From an uncultured Clostridia bacterium (lineage in GTDB: Bacteria > Bacillota > Peptococcia > Peptococcales > Peptococcaceae), in NCBI GenBank assembly GCA_944391285.1, contig CALXSY010000016.1, forward strand, positions 1 to 40,845: 40,845 bases of DNA, read 5' to 3'. Shown one piece after another: positions 1 to 8,772 of the stretch (position 1 is its first letter; each line of letters starts with the position of its first letter). Made by a program: the position numbers and the translations under genes. The notes below the pieces were generated by a model. It worked only from the letters and a program-made list of their open reading frames with translations. It made no database searches and was not told the origin of the DNA.

Positions 1-119
1 AAAGCTCAAAAACTTTGCGTGCGGTTATTTTTTTCCTGCCAGCTGTTTGCCGAAAATTATCATGCTTTTTCTCAGCAATCTTGTGCCTGATCTGCTTATC
101 TAAAAACTGCTTTACATAA

Positions 120-148
120 AAAAAGCAGACATTTTATGTCTGCTTTTT
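120..148 (-). terminator. Rho-independent terminator of the first permease operon
   Basis: Perfect 12-bp inverted repeat (AAAAAGCAGACA / TGTCTGCTTTTT) around a 5-nt loop, with A and T tracts on both sides, so it can work in either direction. It lies just past the stop of the minus-strand permease gene and ends that operon. Confidence 0.85.
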
Positions 149-186
149 GCACCGTCTCAAATTATTATCTGACTCCTTCTTGAGCA

Positions 187-1647
187 TCAGCCGCTAATCA
201 AAGTATAAGGAATCGTAACAGCTAATAGAAGGATTAACGCATAAATCAATAATGGCCAAGTCCATTTATAAATGGTTGCAGCAGTCAATGATTTGTCACC
301 ATGCATCAGAGCACCGGGCAAAGAAGCTGCCGGAGTCAAAAAAGCTACATAGACTGAGGTAAGACTGATAATAATTGCTGCCGCTGTAATATTAACAGTA
401 AAGCCGTTAAGATACATCGAGCAAACTATATTAATCATAACGAAGCACAAAGCAATGTTATTGGAAAAATTAGTCAAAACAGCTGTTACTATCGCTAAGA
501 CAATCAAGAAAACCAAAGGACTGGTTTTTGAGAAAATTGGTCCCAGAATTCCGGCGATCCATGCACTTATGCCCGTTTCTTCAGCAGTCAGCGCACTGGA
601 AATAAATAAAGCTACTGCGATCAGCATTAACATATCCCAGGAAAATCCGCCTGCTGCTGCCCGCATATCTAATACTGGTTTGCCCTCAACTTTAAAAACA
701 GCCACAAATACCCATAAAATAGTCATTAATCCTAAAACACCCATCTGAGTGTTGAGCCAACCCAATACTTTTACATAAGTGCCCAACATGCTTGCTAATA
801 CTACCGCAATAACAAAAATAACAACCGACCAGATAGCTAAAGACTGTCTTTTTGTCAATTTAGCATCCGCTTTAACATTGGGAAAAGCTTCTTCCATATT
901 AACATTGCCCAGCTTTTCAAAACTGCAGCCGCAAATTTTCATTAACAGCGGATAAGTAACTAATATTAAAATGTCAAGAACAGCCATCACTGCCATAAAC
1001 TCATTATAAGAAATCATTGTTTGGCTGATCTGCATCATCGTACCGGTTGTCATTAAACTCCAGCCCAAAAATGGGAAAAAACTCATGCCCATTTGACCAT
1101 ACATCAAACATCCTGCCAAAAAGAAATAATTAAACTTATCTCCTTTTTGATAACCGCATTTCAAAAGCATATCACTGATAAGCGGCATAAGAGCAAAATA
1201 TAAAAACCAAACTATACCACAAATATTGCCTAAGAAGAAAATAACCAAAAAGATTTCCAGAATAAGTACCGGGCTTTTTTTAGCCAGTTTACTGTTTAAT
1301 AGTTTAGCAACCATCCAATCGCCTGCTCCTGACTGCTCTACTGCCATAAATGCCAGTATACCAATCAGCATCATCAATACTGTACTATTGCTAAACATGG
1401 CAATAAAAACATTCTGCACCGGACCATAGGAGGTTGTGCCCATTATTACTGCGCCAAATAAGCTCGGTCCTAACAAGCCTAAAAAAGTCCAGCCATAAAT
1501 TAAGCTCACAAATATCCCTAATACTGCCATACCGTAAGGTGTAACCGTTCCGGGGCAAGGCAAAAATCTAAAACCGAAAGCTATGATAAACATAACTATC
1601 CAGTGGATTAAATACCTGTCTTTTTTTGTGCTTGTTTGTGTTGCCAT
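187..1647 (-). CDS. SLC13/DASS-like anion permease (module 1, distal copy)
   Basis: Polytopic membrane protein of about 486 aa with some 11-12 hydrophobic segments. It resembles the divalent anion:Na+ symporter (DASS/SLC13) group. Two Ser-Asn motifs sit in the two halves: FSNSTVLMM near residue 90 and TNFSNNIAL near residue 400, the places where DASS carriers bind Na+ and the substrate carboxylate. The start is the ATG at 1647, with AAAGG 9 nt upstream; an in-frame ATG three codons earlier touches the Shine-Dalgarno and is less likely. It is the last gene of an apparent operon (hydrolase, permease 2, VOC protein, this gene), which suggests uptake of the hydrolase's substrate. Family is fairly sure; substrate unknown. 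Confidence 0.8.
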   Translation of the reverse strand: MATQTSTKKDRYLIHWIVMFIIAFGFRFLPCPGTVTPYGMAVLGIFVSLIYGWTFLGLLGPSLFGAVIMGTTSYGPVQNVFIAMFSNSTVLMMLIGILAFMAVEQSGAGDWMVAKLLNSKLAKKSPVLILEIFLVIFFLGNICGIVWFLYFALMPLISDMLLKCGYQKGDKFNYFFLAGCLMYGQMGMSFFPFLGWSLMTTGTMMQISQTMISYNEFMAVMAVLDILILVTYPLLMKICGCSFEKLGNVNMEEAFPNVKADAKLTKRQSLAIWSVVIFVIAVVLASMLGTYVKVLGWLNTQMGVLGLMTILWVFVAVFKVEGKPVLDMRAAAGGFSWDMLMLIAVALFISSALTAEETGISAWIAGILGPIFSKTSPLVFLIVLAIVTAVLTNFSNNIALCFVMINIVCSMYLNGFTVNITAAAIIISLTSVYVAFLTPAASLPGALMHGDKSLTAATIYKWTWPLLIYALILLLAVTIPYTLISG

Positions 1648-1702
1648 AAAGATCATCCTTTCTTTATCAAGACCTTTTTAAACATATTTATTGCTATCCA
1701 AG

Positions 1703-2185
1703 TTATTTGTTATTCATTTTCAGATCACGCAGACCATCATTGTACATTTCAAACACAATCCCCATGCTTTCACGCATATCTAAATATTTATAGCTGAAAT
1801 CTCCCTGACCGCCATCGTTTATTACTTTTCCTCCCATGGCACTCATCTTGTCTGCCATATCTTGATAATCCGCTACATCAATACAAATATGGTGAATACC
1901 TGAGCCGTGCTTTTCCAGATAATCTTTGTGATAATTAGTGTCGCCGCTATAATGCTGAACAAACTCAAATTCAACCCCTGCCACATTTACCATTGCGATA
2001 ACCATTGCGGCTAAAGTCTCTTTTCCATTATACAGCATCGGAATCGGCTCTTCATCTCTGCCGTCAATAATCTGGATTTCTTTTTCATCGATATCAAATA
2101 AGCGGCAAAAATTTTCTGCAGCCGCTATGGCATCAGGCACCGCGATACCGATTTGAAACATGCGCTTTAATTTAGATTCCATCAT
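1703..2185 (-). CDS. VOC-superfamily (glyoxalase/epimerase-like) protein
   Basis: Small soluble protein, 161 aa from this start. It begins with KRMFQIGIAVPDA, the usual opening strand of a vicinal-oxygen-chelate module, and later has HHICIDVADY and GIVFEMYND, which supply typical VOC metal ligands (His, Glu). Methylmalonyl-CoA epimerase and glyoxalase I share this fold. The start chosen is the ATG at 2185 preceded by AGAAGG; an in-frame TTG at 2260 would add 25 residues and overlap the upstream permease gene by 8 nt. Being sandwiched between two permease genes suggests that it acts on the imported compound or its hydrolysis product. The exact reaction cannot be told from sequence. Confidence 0.72.
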   Translation of the reverse strand: MMESKLKRMFQIGIAVPDAIAAAENFCRLFDIDEKEIQIIDGRDEEPIPMLYNGKETLAAMVIAMVNVAGVEFEFVQHYSGDTNYHKDYLEKHGSGIHHICIDVADYQDMADKMSAMGGKVINDGGQGDFSYKYLDMRESMGIVFEMYNDGLRDLKMNNK

Positions 2186-2252
2186 ATATACCTTCTTTGC
2201 TTTTTTGTCAATTAAGATATAATTATCCGCATTTTCCCAAAGGGTTAGATTT

Positions 2253-3722
2253 TTAGCCAAAAATCAACCCGCCGGCTATAAATAAAAATGCGCACAGAAT
2301 CAAAAAGTATATGAGAATAAGCGGCATAATCTGGTAGATTGCTTTAGGTGTTAAAACTTCACAGGCATGAAGCATTGCACCGGGCATTGAAGATGCCGGA
2401 GTTAAAAATGCTAAAACTGAAAAGACAGAGATAATCAGCGATGCTGCCAAAATATTAACCGGCAGACCATTCAGATACATCGCCGCAGTAACATTCATCA
2501 TAATATAGCAAATAGCAATATTATTAGCGAAATTGGTTAATATTAATGTCAAAAGCGCCAGGAAAATTAAAAATACCACCGGAGATCTGCCGGCAAAAAT
2601 CGGTCCTAATAACGAACTGATCCACATTGAAATGCCGGTCTCGGTACTGGTTAAAACACTGGAAATCAATAATGCGATTGCAACCAGCAGCAGCATATCC
2701 CAAGCAAACATTGTACTTGCTTCACGCAAATTAAGCAGCGGTTTGCCATCAATTTTAATTACTGTCATGACAATCCAAAATAAAATCATCATGCCGATTA
2801 CGCTGATCTTTAAATAAAAAGTATTAAGCGCTCCCAGCTTACTGCCGGCGACGCTGAAAACAATTACTATAAATAAAAATACACCCATGGAAAATAAAAC
2901 TATTTTTTGGGTAAGATTTAACTTTTGCTTTGTATCTATACCAAAGGCTTGGGCAATATCTACATCCGCCAACCTTTTAAAATCACACCCTACCAGCTTC
3001 ATGAAAAATGGGTAGCTGACCGTGACTGCAATATCCACTACTGCCATAATAATCATCCAGCCGCCATAAGAAATCTGGCTTTGGGTCAATTGCATCATCG
3101 TTCCCACTGTCATAATTCCCCAGCCTACGAAAGGTCTAAAGCACATTCCTAATTGGATGCAAGCCATAAATCCGGTTAAAAACATAACACTGAATCTATC
3201 ACCAATCGGATAGCCTACTTTTTTTAACGTGCTGACCATGATCGGAAAAATTCCAAAATAAAATACCATCTGTCCGCCGAAGTTATTAATAAGCAAAGTA
3301 GCTCCAAAAATAATCATCACCGTATACATAGGGCTTTTTTTGGCTAGATTGCTGCCTATGATTTTTGCCATTATATAATCCGCCGCTTTGCTCTGCATAA
3401 GCACCATAAAGCATAAGCTACCAAACATCATCATCAAGATACTCGAATTGCTGAACATCGCTATGGTAACCTGTTCTACTGTACCATAACCGGTCAGCGC
3501 CAAACCAAATATGCCTAATAAGGTCGGAAACATTAAACCGACAAAACTCCAGCCATAAATTAAACCTAAAAATACTCCTAACACTGCCATGCCATATTCA
3601 GTTACTGTGCTAAAAGTCGGAAGAAAGCGAAAACAAAACATAAACAAACACATAATTGCCACATGTACAATGGTTTTAATACTGACATCAATTGTTCCAG
3701 ATACTTTTGTTTCTGTAGACAT
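2253..3722 (-). CDS. SLC13/DASS-like anion permease (module 1, proximal copy)
   Basis: Polytopic membrane protein of 489 aa, clearly paralogous to the permease at 187-1647: shared YGMAVLGVF, GLIYGWSFVGL, MFSNSSILMMM and TNFANNIAI blocks. The paired Ser/Ala-Asn-Asn motifs mark the DASS-type ion/substrate sites. The start is the ATG at 3722 behind GGAGGTGTGAGA; an upstream in-frame ATG eight codons earlier lacks a ribosome site. It lies 71 nt downstream of the hydrolase gene, across a strong hairpin. Two permeases in one operon may take different substrates or export a product; this is inference. Confidence 0.8.
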   Translation of the reverse strand: MSTETKVSGTIDVSIKTIVHVAIMCLFMFCFRFLPTFSTVTEYGMAVLGVFLGLIYGWSFVGLMFPTLLGIFGLALTGYGTVEQVTIAMFSNSSILMMMFGSLCFMVLMQSKAADYIMAKIIGSNLAKKSPMYTVMIIFGATLLINNFGGQMVFYFGIFPIMVSTLKKVGYPIGDRFSVMFLTGFMACIQLGMCFRPFVGWGIMTVGTMMQLTQSQISYGGWMIIMAVVDIAVTVSYPFFMKLVGCDFKRLADVDIAQAFGIDTKQKLNLTQKIVLFSMGVFLFIVIVFSVAGSKLGALNTFYLKISVIGMMILFWIVMTVIKIDGKPLLNLREASTMFAWDMLLLVAIALLISSVLTSTETGISMWISSLLGPIFAGRSPVVFLIFLALLTLILTNFANNIAICYIMMNVTAAMYLNGLPVNILAASLIISVFSVLAFLTPASSMPGAMLHACEVLTPKAIYQIMPLILIYFLILCAFLFIAGGLIFG

Positions 3723-3748
3723 TCTCACACCTCCATAAAAACACATTC

Positions 3749-3788
3749 ATTGCTATCGGCAGCTGCAAATACAGCCGCCGATAGCAAT
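3749..3788 (-). repeat. Inverted repeat between hydrolase and permease genes (module 1)
   Basis: ATTGCTATCGGC at 3749-3760 pairs perfectly with GCCGATAGCAAT at 3777-3788. An inner GCTG/CAGC stem follows after one mismatch. No T tract follows on the minus strand, so it is not a standard terminator. It may be an operator or an mRNA processing/stability hairpin. The half-site ATTGCTATC recurs at 1690-1698, before the distal permease gene. Confidence 0.7.
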
Positions 3789-3793
3789 CACCA

Positions 3794-5875
3794 TTAATAC
3801 TCTTCTTCTAATATTTGATAAATTGGTGCGCCTTCGCACTGTGCAGGCATTCTGCAGCCTAAAAGCACGCAAACAGTAGGTGCTAAATCTACCTGACGAA
3901 TCCAACGATCTGTTTCAAAGTTCTTCTTCAAACCTTTACCGGCACCAATAAAGATTGGAGAAGAGGAGGTTCCTTGATCACCAAATGTAGTAGAAAGGGA
4001 ATCAGTATGGTCATAGTTATAACCTTCAGCAACCCAGAAACAAATATCGCCTGCTGTAGGTCCGCCATAGCCCAACAAAATAGCATCTTTGTTGCGCAAA
4101 GCCATAGCAATAACTCTCTTGCCGCTATCAGGGTGTTTGTAGCTATATAAATCGGTCATAATTTGTTCTTCCAATTCATACTGATCGGCTGGATCGACAA
4201 TACCATGAGGCTCTCTGCCTTTCAAATTGATAAAGATGTCGTTGCCCTGAGAAGCAATAGCTCTGGTCTTACTCCAATCGATAACTTTTTTGCCTTTATC
4301 ATTTACTTTTAAGACCGTATAGCCTAATTCTTCTAACAAGTCAGCATTAACACCGCACATATCGCCGATTCCCGGAGGTTTATATTTAGGCGAAACTTGA
4401 GCATGGTCGGCAGTAATCATAATTGTCCAGCCATCATCTAAATAATGCATCAATGCTCCAACATAGCGGTCTACTTGTTTATACAGATTTCTCATTAAGC
4501 CGTCATAAACTTCCGGATCATGTTCAGAGAAGCCGATGCCGCCTTTTTTATCCTGCATGTAGCGGATGAATGTATGCTCTACAAAGTCTACTGAATGTAA
4601 ATGTGAGAAAATTACTTCAATACCTTCATTCTCAATCAAATATTCAAAGGATTTAATATACCAATCAACAACATAATCCCAAACAGACAGCATGCAAGCT
4701 TGCATATTTAGATCCTGTGTATACATTTGAGATTGTGGTGGGAACGGACCAGCATTTTCTACCAATGCCTTTGCCAATCTCTTAGGATGGATTACTGTGT
4801 CGCATTGGGTATCCATTGCTGCGGAAATATATAAGCTTAATTGGCTGCCATCTTCAGCTAAGGTCATTACTTTATAGTGACGGTTAGCAATATAGGTTTT
4901 ATCATCATCAATAACTTCATCGATAACATTGTAGACCATTTCCCCTAATGGGCAGGTAACTAACGGAGTAGAATCTTTTTTGCTCTTATAAATAGCTACT
5001 GTATCATAAATTCCTTTTTCATTTTTCAAAATTAAACCAACCCGGCGAATAATGCCTTTGCAAAGGAAAATGGTAAATTCTTTGGCACCTTCCGGAGCAC
5101 TGGCCCAATTGGAAGCCTCTTTGATCGGTGAAATACAAGTATTGACTGCTTGCGGGAAGGAGCCGGCTCTGGTACCAAAACCTTGTTCTTCACCAGAAAC
5201 GATATTGATTGTATCAACACCAGCACTAGATAACTTATCAGTCATTTCTTCAGTCATCTGCTGTACCATCTGCATGCCTTTAGCAGTATCACTAGCTTGT
5301 AATGTTTGTTCAGGCAATTTATTAATAACACACGGAGCTACAGCATCATCAACCATACGAGTAATGAACTTAACTTCCGGAATATCGACAGAAGCGCCTA
5401 CCAATAATTCAGTATCTCTTTGCATAGCAGCTGAACCAACAGAGCCGGGAGCAGAACCGTCTACAACAAACAAGTTTTCGCTGTCAGTGGTTGGAGGCCA
5501 TGCTCCACCGGGCCAATGGAATACTACGGTTTTATATCCTGCTTCTGTTGTACAATTCCAAACCGGTTCAGCTTTAACTAAACGGCTGTCAACATTGTAT
5601 CCTGATTGATTGATTTTTCCCGGAACAACTCGGCTGAACTGAGTAATTCCATGCACGCAAGGATTGGCACCTACTGCCAAAGTAGTCCATTGCGGAGGTG
5701 TAACGGTAGGCTGTGCACCTAACATAACCAAATCATGACGCTGTGCGCCCATTTCTGCTAATTTTTTCATGTTTGGCAGATGTCCTTCATCGATATAGCG
5801 CCGAGTTAAACGAGGGTCTAAACCATCAACGCCTAAGACCATTATTTTGTCTGCCAATTTTTTTGTTCTTAACAT
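3794..5875 (-). CDS. Alkaline-phosphatase-superfamily hydrolase (type I phosphodiesterase-like), module 1
   Basis: Soluble protein of 693 aa with no signal peptide, so cytoplasmic. It carries the metal-site pattern of the alkaline phosphatase superfamily (type I phosphodiesterase/nucleotide pyrophosphatase branch). Asp17 and Asp20 lie in VLGVDGLDP, the likely nucleophile Thr59 in PTVTPPQWTT, and then come HSVDFVEH, TADHAQVS and YDHTDS, which give the remaining Asp/His ligands. The absence of a C/S-x-P-x-R motif argues against a formylglycine sulfatase. It is longer than usual for the family, with a large middle insert. The start is the ATG at 5875, 8 nt after AAAGGAG; two earlier in-frame ATGs are badly spaced. 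It heads the operon with two permeases and a VOC protein. A paralogue lies at 37160-39175. Confidence 0.8.
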   Translation of the reverse strand: MLRTKKLADKIMVLGVDGLDPRLTRRYIDEGHLPNMKKLAEMGAQRHDLVMLGAQPTVTPPQWTTLAVGANPCVHGITQFSRVVPGKINQSGYNVDSRLVKAEPVWNCTTEAGYKTVVFHWPGGAWPPTTDSENLFVVDGSAPGSVGSAAMQRDTELLVGASVDIPEVKFITRMVDDAVAPCVINKLPEQTLQASDTAKGMQMVQQMTEEMTDKLSSAGVDTINIVSGEEQGFGTRAGSFPQAVNTCISPIKEASNWASAPEGAKEFTIFLCKGIIRRVGLILKNEKGIYDTVAIYKSKKDSTPLVTCPLGEMVYNVIDEVIDDDKTYIANRHYKVMTLAEDGSQLSLYISAAMDTQCDTVIHPKRLAKALVENAGPFPPQSQMYTQDLNMQACMLSVWDYVVDWYIKSFEYLIENEGIEVIFSHLHSVDFVEHTFIRYMQDKKGGIGFSEHDPEVYDGLMRNLYKQVDRYVGALMHYLDDGWTIMITADHAQVSPKYKPPGIGDMCGVNADLLEELGYTVLKVNDKGKKVIDWSKTRAIASQGNDIFINLKGREPHGIVDPADQYELEEQIMTDLYSYKHPDSGKRVIAMALRNKDAILLGYGGPTAGDICFWVAEGYNYDHTDSLSTTFGDQGTSSSPIFIGAGKGLKKNFETDRWIRQVDLAPTVCVLLGCRMPAQCEGAPIYQILEEEY

Positions 5876-6108
5876 GAGCATCTCTCCTTTTTTTGATTGA
5901 ATCATTGTTTTTTCTTAATAGTCAGATGATTATTGCGCTATCTAAAGCTTTGCAATTAATATCTATTAGCTGATTGCTTTTGCTTTGATAATGCTCTCAA
6001 CTCATGTGACTAATTAACCATATCTTTATAATATACATTTTTTGCTTTTATGCATAGTATTTGTTTTAGATTATCCCTTTTCAAAAAAATGAACACTTTC
6101 CGCATAAA

Positions 6109-6137
6109 AAAAGATATCCATAAAAGGATATCTTTTT
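6109..6137 (-). terminator. Terminator of LysR gene 1
   Basis: AAAAAGATATCC and GGATATCTTTTT form a 12-bp stem with a 6-nt loop. The arm overlaps the stop codon of the minus-strand LysR gene and separates it from the hydrolase operon downstream. Confidence 0.85.
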
Positions 6138-7077
6138 AAGATGCATTCACTGTTTGTTTAATACAGCGCAATATTTCATTGGCATATTCTTTATTCATTT
6201 TTTTGTTGCAGATAAGCCACAACGACATTTTCTCGCCTTTTTCTATAGGAATAAATCTTAACTGTTTGCGGTCGGAATTGCCGAACAAAATAGGCATTTT
6301 CAACATGCGCCCGACTCCGAAATCATTTAAAATAGCCTGAAAATATACGGTGTTGTTATCCGTACTTAAAACATAATTGCCTTCTTCATATATACCGGAA
6401 AATTTGCTGTTTTTAAATTGTTCTTCTCTGTTGTCCCAAGCTCCATTCAGCCGAACTTGGGGGATATCTTTCAGCTCTTCCTCTGTCAGCTCAGTGACAT
6501 TGAGCGGAATATATTTAGAATATTTCGAGGAGACAACCGCCAATTCAAAGGTGTCAATTTTATAATAATTTACCCCGCCATACATGTCACTATCAATATT
6601 TTCTTTGCAAATAACTTCATCTTCATAATAAATAAAAATGCCGATATTATTGATATCCTCCCGCACTTTATCAAATATTCCTTTAAAAGCCATACTCTGG
6701 GAAGAAATATAAGTATTGGGAAATGTTTTTTTCAAGCCGACCAATATCGGCGGAAAAATAGAGCTGGCAAAATTGCTCTCCATAAAGACATTTAACTCAC
6801 GACCTTTGTCAGTGTATCTCAAACAATCATTCTTCATCCCATTTATTATATTAAAAATTAAATTTGCCCTCTCTACTACATTTTCGCCAGCTTCGGTTAA
6901 GGTTACTCCATGTACTGAGCGTTCCAATAACGGCACGCCAAACTCGTTTTCCAAGTTTTTTATCGCCGTTGACAGTGCTGACTTAGAAATAAAAAGTGAT
7001 TCGGCAGCTTTGTTGATTGACTTAGTTTTAGCTATTTCCTGCAAATATCGCAATGACTCTAAACGTACCACTTCCAT
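6136..7077 (-). CDS. LysR-family transcriptional regulator (module 1)
   Basis: 313 aa, normal LysR length. The N-terminal winged helix-turn-helix (residues about 4-62) shows SINKAAESLFISKSALS and FGVPLLERSVHGVTLTEAG. The rest is the effector-binding domain typical of LysR proteins. The start ATG follows GAAGGAGGG. It lies directly upstream of the hydrolase/permease operon, on the same strand but with its own terminator, and is the obvious candidate to control that operon in response to the imported compound. It is also divergent from the zinc-ribbon/ABC genes, which it might influence. The effector is unknown. Confidence 0.88.
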   Translation of the reverse strand: MEVVRLESLRYLQEIAKTKSINKAAESLFISKSALSTAIKNLENEFGVPLLERSVHGVTLTEAGENVVERANLIFNIINGMKNDCLRYTDKGRELNVFMESNFASSIFPPILVGLKKTFPNTYISSQSMAFKGIFDKVREDINNIGIFIYYEDEVICKENIDSDMYGGVNYYKIDTFELAVVSSKYSKYIPLNVTELTEEELKDIPQVRLNGAWDNREEQFKNSKFSGIYEEGNYVLSTDNNTVYFQAILNDFGVGRMLKMPILFGNSDRKQLRFIPIEKGEKMSLWLICNKKMNKEYANEILRCIKQTVNAS

Positions 7078-7457
7078 TTCCCTCCTTCAAATCCTACTTT
7101 TTGAAAGCTAAATAATTACATGTTTTTCAGGCAATAATTAATAAAAATCAGCGAAAAAAATAGTCATTTTCTAGAGCAAATGTCGTTATTATACCACTAT
7201 ATTCCATTTTTTGTTATTCTCAAAAAATAGGTCATATTATTTATTTATATTATTATAAAACTTTTTCTATTATCTGTCAATAAACAAATTTTTTATCATA
7301 AATGTTCTATTAAACCGACCTACTCCTTATTTTTTTTAGACTACCCGCTGCCGGTTATCTCTGCTATAATTAATATATATTTTAATAATATTTTGCTACT
7401 AATCTTTTAGCTGTCTAACAGCCCTTGAACGCTAAAAACTATAAGGAGTGATTTTCT
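7078..7457. promoter_or_regulatory. Divergent AT-rich promoter region (LysR 1 / zinc-ribbon operon)
   Basis: No gene is seen here. On the plus strand an extended -10 (TGCTATAAT, 7362-7370) precedes the zinc-ribbon operon by about 90 nt without a good -35. On the minus strand TATAAT (ATTATA at 7188-7193) fits the LysR gene, again with a weak -35. The stretch is otherwise AT-rich and without clear repeats. Confidence 0.5.
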
Positions 7458-7925
7458 ATGTCTAATCAAACTTTGGCATCGGTGGATATTAATTTTCGTG
7501 AGCAAAAAGAACAAAGTGTTCGCCTGCAGGAGCTGCGGCAAAGAGCCGCCCGTTGTCGCTGCCGTTATTGCGGCAATCCTTTAACCTTGCGCAAGATCAC
7601 TTATGCCGCTTATGATGAAGCTAAAATTGAGCTTTACTGCGAGCATTGCGACCGCATCGAATCCGGCGTCGAACCGGAAATTTATAAAATTGCTGCCTAT
7701 TATGTGGATGAAATGAAGTATGATCATTATCCAAATTTAGATAATTCTGTCCGCAAACGCAGAATGAACATCGCTCTTGTTTGCGATATCCTTTCCTGGG
7801 GATTCAAAAACAGCGGTCTTTTAGCCAAAGACGGTTTTAATGTTCCTCTGCAATTAGATGAGGACTTAATGGGTGAAGCATTCACTATTTCTGACAGCTA
7901 TTTGAATTCATTAGATAAGGAGTGA
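7458..7925 (+). CDS. Zinc-ribbon protein of unknown function (copy A)
   Basis: 155-aa soluble protein. Two CxxC knuckles (Cys35/Cys38 in CRYCG and Cys61/Cys64 in LYCEHCD) predict a four-cysteine zinc ribbon; an extra Cys33 precedes them. It shares the pattern CR[YF]CG...LYCxHC[DN][RK]IExGxEPEIYK with the protein at 14291-14647, so the two are paralogues. The Shine-Dalgarno is AAGGAG, 9-10 nt before the ATG. It is the first gene of a three-gene unit; the ABC ATPase gene begins 4 nt after its stop. I do not recognise a named family. The tight pairing with an ABC ATPase, repeated elsewhere in the window, implies a shared job. Confidence 0.75.
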   Translation: MSNQTLASVDINFREQKEQSVRLQELRQRAARCRCRYCGNPLTLRKITYAAYDEAKIELYCEHCDRIESGVEPEIYKIAAYYVDEMKYDHYPNLDNSVRKRRMNIALVCDILSWGFKNSGLLAKDGFNVPLQLDEDLMGEAFTISDSYLNSLDKE

Positions 7926-7929
7926 TTTT

Positions 7930-8772
7930 ATGTCTGCCGACATCGTTATTAAAACTAACAAACTCTCCTGTCTCTCCGGCTCGCAATTTCTGCTCAACAG
8001 TATTTCCTGGCAAGTCGAAAAAGGTGATCAGTGGGTAGTCTTTGGCCGCAATGGCTGCGGCAAAACTACTCTTTTATCCATTATCGCCGGCTACAAAAGT
8101 TATACCTCCGGCGAATTGGAAGTGTTTGGGCAAAAATACGACGCCAATAACATCCTGGCAATCCGCAAAAAAATCGGCTGGGTCTCTGCCTCTTTCTTTG
8201 ACAAATATTATAAACAAGAATCCGTTTTGGATATTGTTCTTTCTGCCTTATCCGGCACATTAGGTGTTCCTTTTGAAATAAGCAACGCCCAAATTGTCAA
8301 AGCTAAGCAACTGCTGACAGACTTAGGCTTAAAAGAAAAAATTCATTCCCCTTTTGATTTGCTCTCTAAAGGCGAAAGGCAGCATGTTTTGATTGCCAGA
8401 GCTTTCATGACCGATCCGGAAATTCTCATTCTTGACGAACCGGGAACAGGTTTAGATGTTTTAGCCAGAGAACGGCTTTTGGTAACCATCAAAGAATTAG
8501 CTCTCGCTCATGATACAACTATTATTTTTGTCACCCATTATCCCGAAGAAATTTTACCTTTTTTCACCAAAGCTTTGCTTCTACGCAATGGTGCCGTTTA
8601 CAAAATCGGTCCTACCGCCGAATTGTTTACCTCGGAAGTAATGTCTGATTTCTTTAGTTATCCGGTTGCTATCAATTACGCCAACGAGCGCTACAATTTT
8701 TCTATTCGCTCAGATGCTTTGCAGCTGTCTGAGGCGCAGTCAAAGAGAAAGGATGGTGACAGCAATGAGTAA
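7930..8772 (+). CDS. Stand-alone ABC ATPase, YlmA-like (copy A)
   Basis: 280 aa with one complete nucleotide-binding domain: Walker A GRNGCGKT (residues 39-46), signature LSKGE (145-149), Walker B LILDEP (Asp169, Glu170) and switch His203 in VTHYPEEI. It has no membrane segments and no permease gene is next to it. The overall pattern (GWVSASFF, GERQHVLIARA, THYPEEILPFFT) resembles B. subtilis YlmA-type ATPases, whose role is not established. The start is supported by GGAG 9 nt upstream, overlapping the end of the zinc-ribbon gene. The 3' end overlaps the next gene by 8 nt, indicating translational coupling. Confidence 0.88.
   Translation: MSADIVIKTNKLSCLSGSQFLLNSISWQVEKGDQWVVFGRNGCGKTTLLSIIAGYKSYTSGELEVFGQKYDANNILAIRKKIGWVSASFFDKYYKQESVLDIVLSALSGTLGVPFEISNAQIVKAKQLLTDLGLKEKIHSPFDLLSKGERQHVLIARAFMTDPEILILDEPGTGLDVLARERLLVTIKELALAHDTTIIFVTHYPEEILPFFTKALLLRNGAVYKIGPTAELFTSEVMSDFFSYPVAINYANERYNFSIRSDALQLSEAQSKRKDGDSNE

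Noticed and set aside
1-117. Open minus-strand frame running off the left edge
   Set aside because: Fewer than 40 codons, no start codon or ribosome site after the operon terminator, and no recognisable protein pattern.
5052-5609. 185-codon plus-strand ORF
   Set aside because: Lies wholly antisense inside hydrolase 1, whose motifs and paralogue prove the minus-strand reading.
3794-5875. Hydrolase 1 as a sulfatase
   Set aside because: The formylglycine signature C/S-x-P-x-R is absent; a Thr lies in the nucleophile motif (PTVTPPQW).
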